From DATJKD01 sp963728295 (GTDB taxonomy: Bacteria; Pseudomonadota; Gammaproteobacteria; Steroidobacterales; Steroidobacteraceae), in the NCBI GenBank assembly GCA_963728295.1, contig CAVSKB010000004.1, positions 1 to 64,000 on the forward strand: a stretch of 64,000 nt of DNA, written 5' to 3'. Both the position numbers and the translations under genes were made by a program. This document shows, in pieces, positions 49,634 through 61,050 of this stretch. Position 1 is the stretch's first letter. Each line of letters begins with the position of its first letter. The notes beneath the pieces are model-generated. The model was given only the letters and a program-made list of their open reading frames with translations, searched no databases and was not told where the DNA came from.

Positions 49634-51083
49634 ATGAGCACCGAAACCCTGGTGGCCGCACAGGCGGCCGTGGCACCGACTGCGCTTCCCGCGCAGCGCA
49701 TCGATGAGCAGGGGCGGCTGCGCGTCGACTACAGGGCGATCGCGCATGCTCGCGCTGCCGCTTGATGCTGAACAGCGGTCTGCAGGCGATCGTCAGTCTC
49801 ACCGATACCTGGTTCGTGGGCCACATCTCGACCTCGGCCATCGCGGCGATGGGCGCGGTGTACTGGGTCGTGCTGCTGTTCCTGGTGCTTATCGGCGGCG
49901 TCGGGTTCGCCGTGCAGACCTTCGTCGCGCAGGCGGAAGGCAGCCGGCGCCGCTCGCGCGCCTCGCACGCCACGTGGATCGCGCTCTGGGCGGGTGCGCT
50001 GAGCCTGCCGATTTACGCAACGCTCGCCTGGGCGGGCGGCGCGATGTTCCGTGCCTTCGGCCTCGATCCGGACGTCGAGCAGCAGGCGATCGCGTTCTGG
50101 CAGCCGCGCATGCTGGGTGGGCCGCTCGGGATTGCGGTCTGGGCATTGCTCGGATTCTTCAACGGCATCTCGAGGCCGCGCGTGTCGGTGATGACAACGG
50201 GCCTGATCGCGATCACCAACGCGCTCCTCAACTGGCTGTTCGTCATCGAGCTCGATCTGGGCATCGCGGGATCGGCATGGGCGACCAATACGAGCATGGC
50301 GTGCGGGATGCTGTTCGCGCTCTGGATGTTCCTGCGGCCGGATCTGCGCCGCCTGTACCGAACGCACCTCACCTGGCGTCCCGACGTGCGCAACCTGATA
50401 CGGCAGTTCCGGCTTGGCCTGCCGATGGGTGCGATGGCCGCTGCCGATCTGTTCGGCCTGTCGCTTTTTCAGCTCATGCAGGTGCGGCTGAGCCAGGTCG
50501 AGGGCGCCGCGTCGCAGATCATCCTGATGCTGACCTCGGTTGCATACATGCCCGGTATCGGAATCGCGCTCGCAAGCACGACACTCGTCGGGCAGTCGAT
50601 CGGCGCCGGCGACCGCGTCTGGGCGCGCGCGCTCGGCAATCGCATGATCGTGCTCAACGTCGGGTTCATGGGCGCGATCGGCGTCCTGCTCGCGCGCTGC
50701 GGGCCCGTTGATCCTGCCGTCCTTCGTCAATGCCGAGGATCCGTCATCCGCGGCAATCATCAGTCTGTCGGCCTGGCTGCTGTGGGTCGCCGCTGCCTAC
50801 CAGGCCTTCGACGGTCTCAATCTCGGCAGCGCCTTCGGCCTGCGGGGCGCCGGCGACGCGCGATTCCCGGCGCTCGTGTTCCTCGTACTGTCCTGGGGCG
50901 TGTTCGTGCCGCTGGCGCACTCTTTGTCGTTTGCACCCGGGGCAGGGCTGGGTCGACGTGCTCCCGCAGTTCGGTCTCGGTGCGACGGGCGGATGGATCG
51001 CGATGGTCGTCTACGTGGTCCTGCTCGGCAGCGTGTTGTTCCTCCGCTGGCGCTCGCGCGCATGGGAGCGGATCCGGATCTGA
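49634..51083 (+). CDS. MATE-family efflux transporter, frameshifted
   Basis: About 483 residues with twelve expected membrane helices. It exports organic compounds with a Na+ or H+ gradient. The N-terminal MSTETLVAAQAAVAPTALPA lies before the first helix, then an indel near 49745 leads to LMLNSGLQAIVSLTDTWFVG (the MATE N-terminal signature; P-x-x-x-x-x...D-T-x-F-V-G). Next come MGAVYWVVLLFLVLIGGVGF and the second-half repeat LGLPMGAMAAADLFGLSLFQ. Indels near 50700 and 50945 precede the last two helices, ending SVLFLRWRSRAWERIRI. The substrate cannot be inferred. Confidence 0.87.
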
Positions 51084-51097
51084 CCTCGCAGGCAACG

Positions 51098-51117
51098 CGG
51101 GCGGCCGGCGCCGCCCG
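51098..51117. terminator. Inverted repeat between the convergent MATE and lon genes
   Basis: CGGGCGG at 51098-51104 and CCGCCCG at 51111-51117 form a perfect 7-bp stem with a 6-base loop, between two converging genes. There is no T-run on either side, so a bidirectional terminator is plausible but unproven. Confidence 0.35.
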
Positions 51118-51161
51118 TCACGTCGAGCGCCGGGGAGCAACTCTGTCGCGGCTGCCGGGAG

Positions 51162-53575
<2,414 letters not shown>

Positions 53576-53594
53576 GTGCGCACCTTCTGCGAAC

Positions 53595-53996
53595 TCAGCG
53601 CCGGGTCAGCAGCAACCGGAGACAGCCGTGCGCGAAATCCTGCACGGTCATCGCCCAGGAACCGGGTGGCAGGGCGAGCCGCCGCTCGAAGAGCCCGTAC
53701 GGGATCTCGAGCCGGCGGATCGTTGCGCCGTGGCGGCGATGTGGGAGCCGCCTCTCCGCCTGGACGACCAGCTGCTCGCCGGCGAGCTCGATCTGCAGCC
53801 GCTCGGGCGTCACGCCCGGCAATGCCATCTCGATCAAAAGTTCTCCTTCGCCTTCGTAGATATCGACCGGCGGTTCCCACCGGGGTTGCCCGGCCTGACC
53901 GGCGAGTTGAAAGCACTGGCGCTGCAGCCGGTCCGCCTCTTCGAGGAGGTGTACCGCTTCAGCCCACATCCAGTGGCCGGTGTCGCGTCGTTTCAT
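53595..53996 (-). CDS. Hsp20/alpha-crystallin small heat-shock protein
   Basis: 133 residues, intact. The alpha-crystallin domain spans roughly residues 38-130: WEPPVDIYEGEGELLIEMAL, PGVTPERLQIELAGEQLVVQ, and the P-G-V/L...R...Y-G-x-F-x-R...L-P pattern ends in IPYGLFERRLALPPGS. It begins MKRRDTGHWMWAEAVHLLEE. Small heat-shock proteins hold unfolding clients for chaperone or Lon-type proteolysis, which fits its place directly before lon. It lacks the long C-terminal I-x-I motif of many members. Confidence 0.85.
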   Translation of the reverse strand: MKRRDTGHWMWAEAVHLLEEADRLQRQCFQLAGQAGQPRWEPPVDIYEGEGELLIEMALPGVTPERLQIELAGEQLVVQAERRLPHRRHGATIRRLEIPYGLFERRLALPPGSWAMTVQDFAHGCLRLLLTRR

Positions 53997-54038
53997 GGGC
54001 GGGTTCCGTCAGGTACGGCAGTGGGTGGAGTTTGGGGC

Positions 54039-54071
54039 ACACGGGGCTCGTCTCAACCCCGGGCTAACAAG
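54039..54071 (-). promoter_or_regulatory. Weak heat-shock-type promoter candidate for hsp20-lon
   Basis: On the minus strand CTTGTTA (54065-54071) and CCCCGTGT (54039-54046) loosely resemble sigma-32 -35 and -10 elements. The 18-base spacer is longer than the usual 13-17, so the call is tentative. Confidence 0.2.
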
Positions 54072-54214
54072 GGCAAAGCGCCAGATTACTCTCCGCGAGC
54101 CCGGCGACGAATGCATCATCGAGACCGATATCGGGGAGGAGTCGTGAAAATCAAGAATAACCATAGAATTATGCTGCCACGCATCGAGCAACACCGACCT
54201 CTGAGCATCCAGAT

Positions 54215-54877
54215 ATGACAATCGATGCCCCGACTGCTCGCTTCGGCAAGCAGTTCTATGATCGCTACTACCGGAATCGGAGGACCCGCGTGGTGACGCG
54301 GGCCGAGATGACACGCCGCGCCGAATTCATCGCCGCTTTCGTCCGACACCGCGAGCTGCCGGTCAGGCGGATCCTCGACGCAGGCTGCGGTCTGGGCTTG
54401 ATGCGCGCGCCGCTGCTGCGCAGCCTTCCCGGCGCCCGCTACACGGGGCTCGAGGCCAGCCAGTATCTCTGCGAGCGATACGGTTGGGAGCAGGGCTCGC
54501 TTGCAACCTGGACGCACTCCCGCCCCTTCGACCTCGTGGTTTGCTACGACGTCCTGCAGTACCTCGACACCCGCGACGCGGCCGCGGCGATCCGCCGGCT
54601 CGGACGGCTCTGCGGCGGCGTGCTGCACTTCGGGGCTCTGACTCTCGAGGACTGGCGGGAGTATTGCGACCGTCGGCTCACCGATCGCGCAGTTCATCTG
54701 CGATCCGCGGACTGGTATCTCTCGCGCCTGCGCAGGGCCTTCGTGAACGCGGGGTCGGGGATGTTCGTCCGGCGGGGTGCCGCACTGCATCTTTGGGCGC
54801 TCGAGCGCCTGCGCCCACCGCGGATCCGCCGGGGCCGGGCCGACAGCGCCGGCGACGCCGCTGTCCGGCTCGCGTAA
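54215..54877 (+). CDS. Class I SAM-dependent methyltransferase
   Basis: 220 residues, intact. The Rossmann SAM site is RRILDAGCGLGLMRAPLLR (about residues 50-68), the acidic residue after strand 2 is in YTGLEASQYLCERYGW, and FDLVVCYDVLQYLDTRDAAA is motif IV. The C-terminus RLRRAFVNAGSGMFVRRGAA follows the fold. No substrate-specific domain is present. Divergent from hsp20; a TAGAAT at 54164-54169 could be its -10 element. The function is unknown beyond methyl transfer. Confidence 0.8.
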   Translation: MTIDAPTARFGKQFYDRYYRNRRTRVVTRAEMTRRAEFIAAFVRHRELPVRRILDAGCGLGLMRAPLLRSLPGARYTGLEASQYLCERYGWEQGSLATWTHSRPFDLVVCYDVLQYLDTRDAAAAIRRLGRLCGGVLHFGALTLEDWREYCDRRLTDRAVHLRSADWYLSRLRRAFVNAGSGMFVRRGAALHLWALERLRPPRIRRGRADSAGDAAVRLA

Positions 54878-54948
54878 CCGCTCCTCCGCCCGGTCCGCCG
54901 TCGGGGGCGGTACAATTCGCCCCTTTCAAGCTGGTCCGGTTCCCCTCC

Positions 54949-55248
54949 ATGCACGGTTCCTGGCAGCGGTGGTCACTCGCCGCATCCCTTTTGCTAATAC
55001 TCACAGCCTGCCATTCGACGCCCAAGTGCGTGCGCGACGACGAGTACCTGCAGGCCATCGACCGGCACCGCCTCGATCTGCCGGCAAACGTCACCGCGAG
55101 CGAGCGGATGGCACCGCTGGTGATCCCGCCGGCTGCCCCGGATGCCGAGCAGCTCGACCCGGCACCTGACTGCCTGGACGAGCCACCGCCGTATTTCAGC
55201 GGTCGCCGGGCGCCGCTGCCCGCGGCGCCTGCGCCGGATAGCGGCTGA
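54949..55248 (+). CDS. Small Pro-rich lipoprotein of unknown function
   Basis: 99 residues, intact. A signal peptide MHGSWQRWSLAASLLLILTA ends in the lipobox LTAC with Cys at about residue 21. The mature part includes KCVRDDEYLQAIDRHRLDLP and a Pro-rich C-terminus (EPPPYFSGRRAPLPAAPAPD). YLQAxxRxRLDLPA resembles the start of outer-membrane BamC-like lipoproteins, but the protein is too short for that family. A TACAAT at 54911-54916 may be its -10 box. It precedes glgP by 36 bases. Confidence 0.65.
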   Translation: MHGSWQRWSLAASLLLILTACHSTPKCVRDDEYLQAIDRHRLDLPANVTASERMAPLVIPPAAPDAEQLDPAPDCLDEPPPYFSGRRAPLPAAPAPDSG

Positions 55249-55284
55249 GCCCGGGTCCTGGCCGAGGACGCGCGGCGCAATGAA

Positions 55285-57759
55285 TTGACCCCCCGAAGCA
55301 CGACTCAACTGAGCAGCCTTGGCCTGCAGCCGGGTACGCTGAGGGCGGTCCTGATGGACCGCCTGACGCGGTCGCTTGGCCGCGACCCCGCCACGGCGAC
55401 CCAGCGAGATATCTACAACGCGCTCTCGATGGCGGTGCGCGAGGAGCTCGCGGCGCGCTGGCTTGCCACCCAACGACGTGTCTCGGAGGCCGGCGTCAAA
55501 CGGGTCTGCTATCTCTCGGTCGAGTACCTGCTTGGCCGCTCGCTGATCAACGGGCTTGCAAGCCTCGACGGTGACCTGGTGGCGGAGGCCCGTGCGGCTC
55601 TGGCCGAGCTCGACCACGACCTTGACCGGATCGCCGAGGAGGAAACCGATCCCGGTCTCGGCAACGGCGGCCTCGGCCGTCTCGCCGCCTGCTATCTCGA
55701 CTCGCTCGCGACCCTGCAGTTTCCGGCGGTCGGGTACGGGATCCGCTACGACTACGGGATCTTTACCCAGACCATCGACGAGGATGGGCGCCAGCGGGAG
55801 ATCGCGAGCAGCTGGCTGCGTCACTTCAATCCCTGGGAGATCGCGCGCGACGACGCGAGCTACGTGATCCGATTCGGCGGTCGCTGCGTAACCACGCAGG
55901 ACGCGCAGGGCATCCCGCGCACCCGCTGGGCCGAGACCCACAACATCTGGGCGGTCGCGTACGACCAGCTGATTCCGGGCAACCGCAGCCCGACGGTCAA
56001 TCACCTGAGGCTCTGGTCCGGCCGCGCGATTGCGCCTTTTGACGTTGAAGCGTTCAACGCCGGGCGCCACGCCGATGCCTCTGCCGCGCAGGCGGACGCC
56101 AAGAGCGTCTCGCGCCTCCTGTACCCGGACGATACGACGCCCCAGGGCAAGGAGCTGCGGCTAAAGCAGCAGTACTTCTTCGTCAGCGCAAGCCTGCAGG
56201 ACATCCTCGCCCAGCACCTGGCCGACGGACGTCCGTTCGAGGCACTGTCGGACGCCGTCGCGATCCAGCTCAACGACACGCACCCGGCGCTCGCGATCGC
56301 CGAGCTGATGCGGCTGCTCATCGACGAGCACGAGCTCGAGTGGAAGCCGGCCTGGGCGATCACGCGGCGCGTGTTCTCGTACACGAACCACACCCTGCTG
56401 CCCGAGGCGCTCGAGACCTGGCCCGTGGCGTTCTTCGAGCGGCTGCTGCCGCGACATCTGCAGATCATCTACCTGATCAACCGCGCGCTGCTCGACGAAG
56501 TTTCCACCCGCTACCCGCACGACCACGAGCGGCGAAGCCGCGTGTCGCTGATCCAGGAAGATCACGGCCGCCTGGTGCGGATGGCCAACCTCGCCGTCGT
56601 CGGCAGCCACACCGTCAACGGTGTGGCGAGGCTGCATTCGGAGCTGATGAAGCAGACGATCTTCCGTGACTTCGCCGAGCTCTACCCGGACCGATTCACC
56701 AGCGTGACGAACGGCATCGCGGTGCGCCGCTGGTTGAAGCAGTCGAACCCGGGGCTCTCTGCGCTCCTGACCGAGCATCTCGGGCACGCCTGGGAGAACG
56801 ATCTCGAGGAGCTGGAGCGGATGCGGGACGCCGTCGACGATAGCGGCTTTCGCCAGCGCTTCCGGGCGATCAAGCAGGACAACAAGGAGCAGCTCGCCGA
56901 GGTGATCCTGCGCCGCGTGGGAATCGACGTCGATACCGGTTCCCTGTTTGACGTACAGGTGAAGCGCATCCACGAGTACAAGCGGCAGCTCCTCAACCTG
57001 CTGTACGTGATCACCCGCTACAACCGGCTGCGCGAAAATCCGCAGCTCGACCTGGTGCCACGCACGGTGATCTTTGCCGGAAAGGCCGCGCCCGGCTACT
57101 ACCTCGCGAAGTCGATCATCCGCCTGATCAACAACGTCGCCCGCGTCGTCAATGACGATCGCTCCATCGGCGGGAAGTTGCGCGTGGTGTTTCTGCCGGA
57201 TTACGACGTGTCGCTCGCTCAGCGGATCATGCCTGCCGCCGATCTCTCCGAGCAGATCTCGACCGCCGGCATGGAAGCTTCCGGCACCGGCAACATGAAG
57301 CTCGCGCTCAACGGGGCGCTCACTATCGGTACGCTCGACGGAGCGAACATCGAGATCCGCGAAGCGGTCAGCCCGGAGAACATCTTCATCTTCGGCCTGA
57401 CCGCGGAAGAGGTCGCAGCACGTCGGCGCTCGGGCTATTCGCCCAGTGAGATCGTGGCTGCGAACCCGGAGCTCGCAAAGACCATCGACCTGATCGATGC
57501 GGGTCACTTCTCACCCGGCAACCTCACCGCCGGCCGTCCGATCGTCGAGCGGCTGCTGTCGGAGGGGGAAACCTTCTTCGTGCTCGCGGACTTCGCCGCG
57601 TATGCCGCCGCGCAGGACGCGGTCGACGCGCTTTACCGCGATACCGACGCCTGGACGCGCAAGGCCGCGATCAACACTCTCAACATGGGGATGTTCTCGA
57701 GTGACCGCAGCGTGCGCCAATACGCGCAGCGGATCTGGCGGATCAAGCCAGTGCTCTGA
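55285..57759 (+). CDS. glgP: Glycogen phosphorylase
   Basis: Releases glucose-1-phosphate from glycogen or maltodextrin. 824 residues, intact. Key segments are CYLSVEYLLGRSLINGLASL, ETDPGLGNGGLGRLAACYLD, VGYGIRYDYGIFTQTIDEDG, QLNDTHPALAIAELMRLLID and TNHTLLPEALETWPVAFFER. The pyridoxal-phosphate lysine is in EASGTGNMKLALNGALTIGT at about residue 672, with GTLDGANIEI following. The C-terminus ends IWRIKPV. The start is TTG at 55285; ATG 55354 is the next choice but would remove the N-terminal LQPGTLRAVLMDRL helix. It is the first gene of a glycogen-related cluster ending in glgB and glgX. Confidence 0.95.
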   Translation: MTPRSTTQLSSLGLQPGTLRAVLMDRLTRSLGRDPATATQRDIYNALSMAVREELAARWLATQRRVSEAGVKRVCYLSVEYLLGRSLINGLASLDGDLVAEARAALAELDHDLDRIAEEETDPGLGNGGLGRLAACYLDSLATLQFPAVGYGIRYDYGIFTQTIDEDGRQREIASSWLRHFNPWEIARDDASYVIRFGGRCVTTQDAQGIPRTRWAETHNIWAVAYDQLIPGNRSPTVNHLRLWSGRAIAPFDVEAFNAGRHADASAAQADAKSVSRLLYPDDTTPQGKELRLKQQYFFVSASLQDILAQHLADGRPFEALSDAVAIQLNDTHPALAIAELMRLLIDEHELEWKPAWAITRRVFSYTNHTLLPEALETWPVAFFERLLPRHLQIIYLINRALLDEVSTRYPHDHERRSRVSLIQEDHGRLVRMANLAVVGSHTVNGVARLHSELMKQTIFRDFAELYPDRFTSVTNGIAVRRWLKQSNPGLSALLTEHLGHAWENDLEELERMRDAVDDSGFRQRFRAIKQDNKEQLAEVILRRVGIDVDTGSLFDVQVKRIHEYKRQLLNLLYVITRYNRLRENPQLDLVPRTVIFAGKAAPGYYLAKSIIRLINNVARVVNDDRSIGGKLRVVFLPDYDVSLAQRIMPAADLSEQISTAGMEASGTGNMKLALNGALTIGTLDGANIEIREAVSPENIFIFGLTAEEVAARRRSGYSPSEIVAANPELAKTIDLIDAGHFSPGNLTAGRPIVERLLSEGETFFVLADFAAYAAAQDAVDALYRDTDAWTRKAAINTLNMGMFSSDRSVRQYAQRIWRIKPVL

Positions 57760-57820
57760 CGCGCCAAGATTGATGCGGCTGCTCGCCAGCCTCCCGCAGC
57801 ACTGTCAGCGGAGCAGATAG

Positions 57821-58643
57821 ATGATCAAGAGTCACGAAATCACGGGCGGCGCAGGCACCAGGCTCCACCTCGTCGAGAGCGGAAACTCCAGCGGTCGTCC
57901 TATTCTCTTCATCCATGGTTTCTCACAGTGTTGGCTCGCCTGGAGTCGGCAGCTCAGCTCGGACCTGGCCGACGGCCATCGACTTGTCGCAATGGACCTG
58001 CGTGGCCATGGTCTCTCGGAAAAGCCTCACGAGGGCTACGCAGACTCGAGGCTGTGGGCTGATGACGTCAACGCCGCGATACGCACTCTGAGTCTTGACC
58101 ATCCGATCCTCTGTGGCTGGTCATATGGGCCGCTTGTAATCTTCGATTACCTCCGGCATTACGGCGAGGATGGCATCGGCGGTATCCACTTCGTCGGTGG
58201 GATCTCGAAGCTTGGCAGTGACGAGGCGTTGTCGGTCCTCACCCCGGAGTTTCTGCAGCTTGTTCCGGGATTCTTCGCCACGGAAGTGGAAGAGAGTGTG
58301 CGCAGCCTTCAGTCGCTGCTGCGACTGTGCTTCGTCCAGGAGCCTTCGGCCGCGGAGCTCTACCTGATGCTGGGATACAACCTGTCCGTCCCGCCCCATG
58401 TCCGCCAGGCGCTGCTTTCTCGCTCGTTCGACAACGACGATCTCCTGCCGAAGCTCCGCAAACCTGCGCTGATCTACCACGGCGCCGACGACGCGATCGT
58501 CAAGTCTGTGCGTCGTCGACCAGCACACGGCGAGCATCGCCCACGCGCAGACTCATGTGATGGCGAATGCGGGGCACGCGCCGTTCTGGGATGATGCGCC
58601 AGGCTTCAACCGGCGCCTGCGGATTTTCTCAGAGAGCCTTTGA
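57821..58643 (+). CDS. Alpha/beta hydrolase, one indel
   Basis: About 273 residues. Oxyanion region HGFSQCWLAWSRQLS, then VAMDLRGHGLSEKP and the nucleophile elbow GWSYGPL (Ser at about residue 103). The acid residue is probably the Asp in HGADDAIV, where an indel near 58510 shifts frame. The catalytic His lies in VMANAGHAPFWDDAP near the end, stop at 58641-58643. It belongs to the broad esterase/lipase/haloalkane-type superfamily; the substrate is unknown. It lies between glgP and a methyltransferase with short gaps. Confidence 0.8.
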
Positions 58644-58659
58644 GATCCTGAGCGTGGCC

Positions 58660-59502
58660 ATGGGCGCTCGAGACTCGCGGGCGGATGGCTACGAGTCGTT
58701 CTACCGCGAATTTGATTCATCCCTGATGCGCCGAGTCCGGAAGGAGGCATACGGGGAGGACATCGGGCAACACTCCTGGGTCAGCGCCGACGAACTGCGT
58801 GCGGACATCCGCCGTCTCGAGCTCTCCCCGGCGAGCCGGTTGCTCGACCTTGGCTGCGGGCCTTGCGGTCCGCTTACGTTCGTGCTCGCGAACGTGGGTT
58901 GTCCGGGAACCGGGCTGGAGCTGAGCGCACCGGCCGTCCGTGCCGGCCGCACGCGTGCCGGCTCGCTCGGCGTTGCGGCCTTGCTCACTGCGCAGGAAGC
59001 CGATCTCAATGCGTCGCTTCCGTGCGGAACTCACTACTTTACGGCAGCGATGTCGCTCGACGTCGTGTGTCATATTCGCGACCGCGCCAGGTTGTTCCAG
59101 GAAGTCGCAAGAGTGCTGTCACCCGGCGGCAGGTTTCTGTTCACGGATCCGTGTGTGGTCACCGGTTCGGTCTCGAGCGATGAGGTGCGCCGGCGCAGCA
59201 TCCACGGCTACACCGAGTTCGCGGCTCCTGGATGGAATGAGGCGACACTGGACGGTGCCGGTTTTCGCCTGATCGAGACGGAGGATCGAACCCCGAGCGT
59301 GCTGCGAAACGCCCGTGGTCGGCTGGCGGCCGTGCAGACCTATCGGGCGGAGCTTGAGCACACCCTGGGCGCGGCCGCTGTCCGGGATCAGCAGGACCAC
59401 CTCGAGATCGTTATCGAGCTCGCCCGGCGGGGCGCTGCTTCGCGCGTGATGTACCTGGCGGAGCGGTCGAACTGCGGAGAACGCGGTAGCGGCGAGCCAT
59501 GA
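58660..59502 (+). CDS. SAM-dependent methyltransferase (UbiE/gamma-tocopherol-type fold)
   Basis: 280 residues, intact. Motif I LLDLGCGPCGPLTFVLANV (about residues 70-88), motif II GTGLELSAPAVRAGRTRAGS, and post-motifs AMSLDVVCHIRDRARLFQEV and VLSPGGRFLFTDP match the small-molecule methyltransferase group. The N-terminal SRADGYESFYREFDSSLMRR resembles glycine/sarcosine or phosphoethanolamine-type enzymes but the evidence is weak. The stop overlaps the next start (ATGA), so it is translationally coupled to the SLC13 transporter. A GTG 2 codons earlier is a minor alternative start. Confidence 0.78.
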   Translation: MGARDSRADGYESFYREFDSSLMRRVRKEAYGEDIGQHSWVSADELRADIRRLELSPASRLLDLGCGPCGPLTFVLANVGCPGTGLELSAPAVRAGRTRAGSLGVAALLTAQEADLNASLPCGTHYFTAAMSLDVVCHIRDRARLFQEVARVLSPGGRFLFTDPCVVTGSVSSDEVRRRSIHGYTEFAAPGWNEATLDGAGFRLIETEDRTPSVLRNARGRLAAVQTYRAELEHTLGAAAVRDQQDHLEIVIELARRGAASRVMYLAERSNCGERGSGEP

Positions 59503-60978
59503 GGCTGCCGACCGGAGAGACAACTTCCGAAGTCGGGCCGCCAAAGCTCGAGTCTGTCCCGCCCGGCGCCAGCGCGCGTGCGCGCTTCTGGCGCTGGGCA
59601 GCCGTCATTGGCATCGGGCTCGCGATCGCCGCCGTCCCGCCGCCGGCGGGCGTGTCCGCCGATTCCTGGAACCTGCTGGCAATCTTCTTGGCCACGGTCG
59701 CTGGGCTCACGCTGCAGCCGCTTCCCGGCGGCGCGATGGTCCTGCTCGGCGTCGGCGCCAGCGTGATTCTCGGCGTCCAGCCCATCGCAACGGCCTTGTC
59801 AGGGTACGGCGACCCGATCGTGTGGCTCGTGCTCGCGGCGTTCTTCATGTCCCGCGGCATGATCAAGACGGGGTTGGGCCGGCGCATCGCGTTCCTGTTC
59901 ATCCGCTCGCTGGGCAAGCGGTCGCTCGGGCTGGGCTTCGCGCTGACGCTGACCGAGTTCGTGCTGGCAAGCTTCATTCCGTCGAACGCCGCGCGCTCGG
60001 GCGGCATCATCTTCCCGATCGCGAAGAGCCTGGCCACGGCCTACGACTCGCAGCCCGGTCCGACGGCAGGCCGCCTCGGGGCCTTCCTGATGATCTTCCT
60101 GTATCAGTGCTGCGTCGTGAACTGCGCGATTTTCCTGACGGGGCAGGCCGCGAACGCGCTGATCGCTTCCTTTGCATCGAAGACCGCCGGGGTCGAGATC
60201 AGCTACGGCCGGTGGTTCGTTGGCGGAGTCGTGCCCGGTTTGCTGAGTCTCCTGCGTGGTCGGCTTGCTCGTCTATCGCATGTCGCCGCCGGAAGTCACT
60301 CACACGCCGCGCGCGCCCGAGATCGCGCAGGCGGAACTCGAACAGATGGGTCCGATATCAGGATCCGAACTGCGGATGCTCCTGGTGTTCGCGCTGGTCG
60401 CCGCGCTGTGGATGACGACCGCCCTGCACGGCATTCATTACGCCGCGGTGGCGTTGATGGGCATCGGCGTGCTGCTCGTATCGGGCGTGATCGACTGGGA
60501 GGACGTCAAGTCCGAGCGCGGTGCGTGGGACGTGTTCATCTGGTACGGGGGCCTCGTGCAATTGGCCGGTGCGCTCGCGGGCACCGGGTTGCCCGAACAA
60601 TTCGCCCGCTCGATAGCGGGATTCACCACGGGGTGGCCATGGTGGGAAGCGCTGGTCGTGCTCGTGCTCGTCTATTTCTACGCTCATTACGCGTTCGCGA
60701 GCATCACCGCGCACGCCACCGCAATGTTCATCCCGTTTCTGGCGGTGATGATTGCAGCGGGAGTGCCGGCGGGGCTCGCTGTCCTTTCGCTTGCGTATGC
60801 ATCCAACCTGATGGCCGGCCTGACGCACTATGGGACTACGCCCGGACCAATCTACTTCGGCGCCGGTTACGTCACGCAGGGGACCTGGTGGCGCATCGGC
60901 TTGATCGCATCCGGCGCAAGTCTCGTCATCTGGATGACGGTCGGTGTCGCCTGGTGGAGGTTCCTCGGCCTCTGGTGA
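59499..60978 (+). CDS. SLC13/DASS-family anion:sodium symporter, one indel
   Basis: About 493 residues with many membrane helices. Family marks are LQPLPGGAMVLLGVGASVIL, PIVWLVLAAFFMSRGMIKTG, the first SNT-like region ASFIPSNAARSGGIIFPIAK and, in the second half, ASNLMAGLTHYGTTPGPIYF with GAGYVTQGTWWRIG, characteristic of 2-oxoglutarate/malate-type DASS carriers. An indel near 60255 sits between VVPGLLSL and VVGLLVYRMS. It probably imports C4- or C5-dicarboxylates or related anions. It is coupled to the methyltransferase upstream and followed by glgB after 72 bases. Confidence 0.85.
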
Positions 60979-61050
60979 GTCGCGCGCCCGGCAACGGTGC
61001 GGCGGCCCATCCTGCGGGCGACTGGACCCGTGTCCGGCTAGACTGAAGCG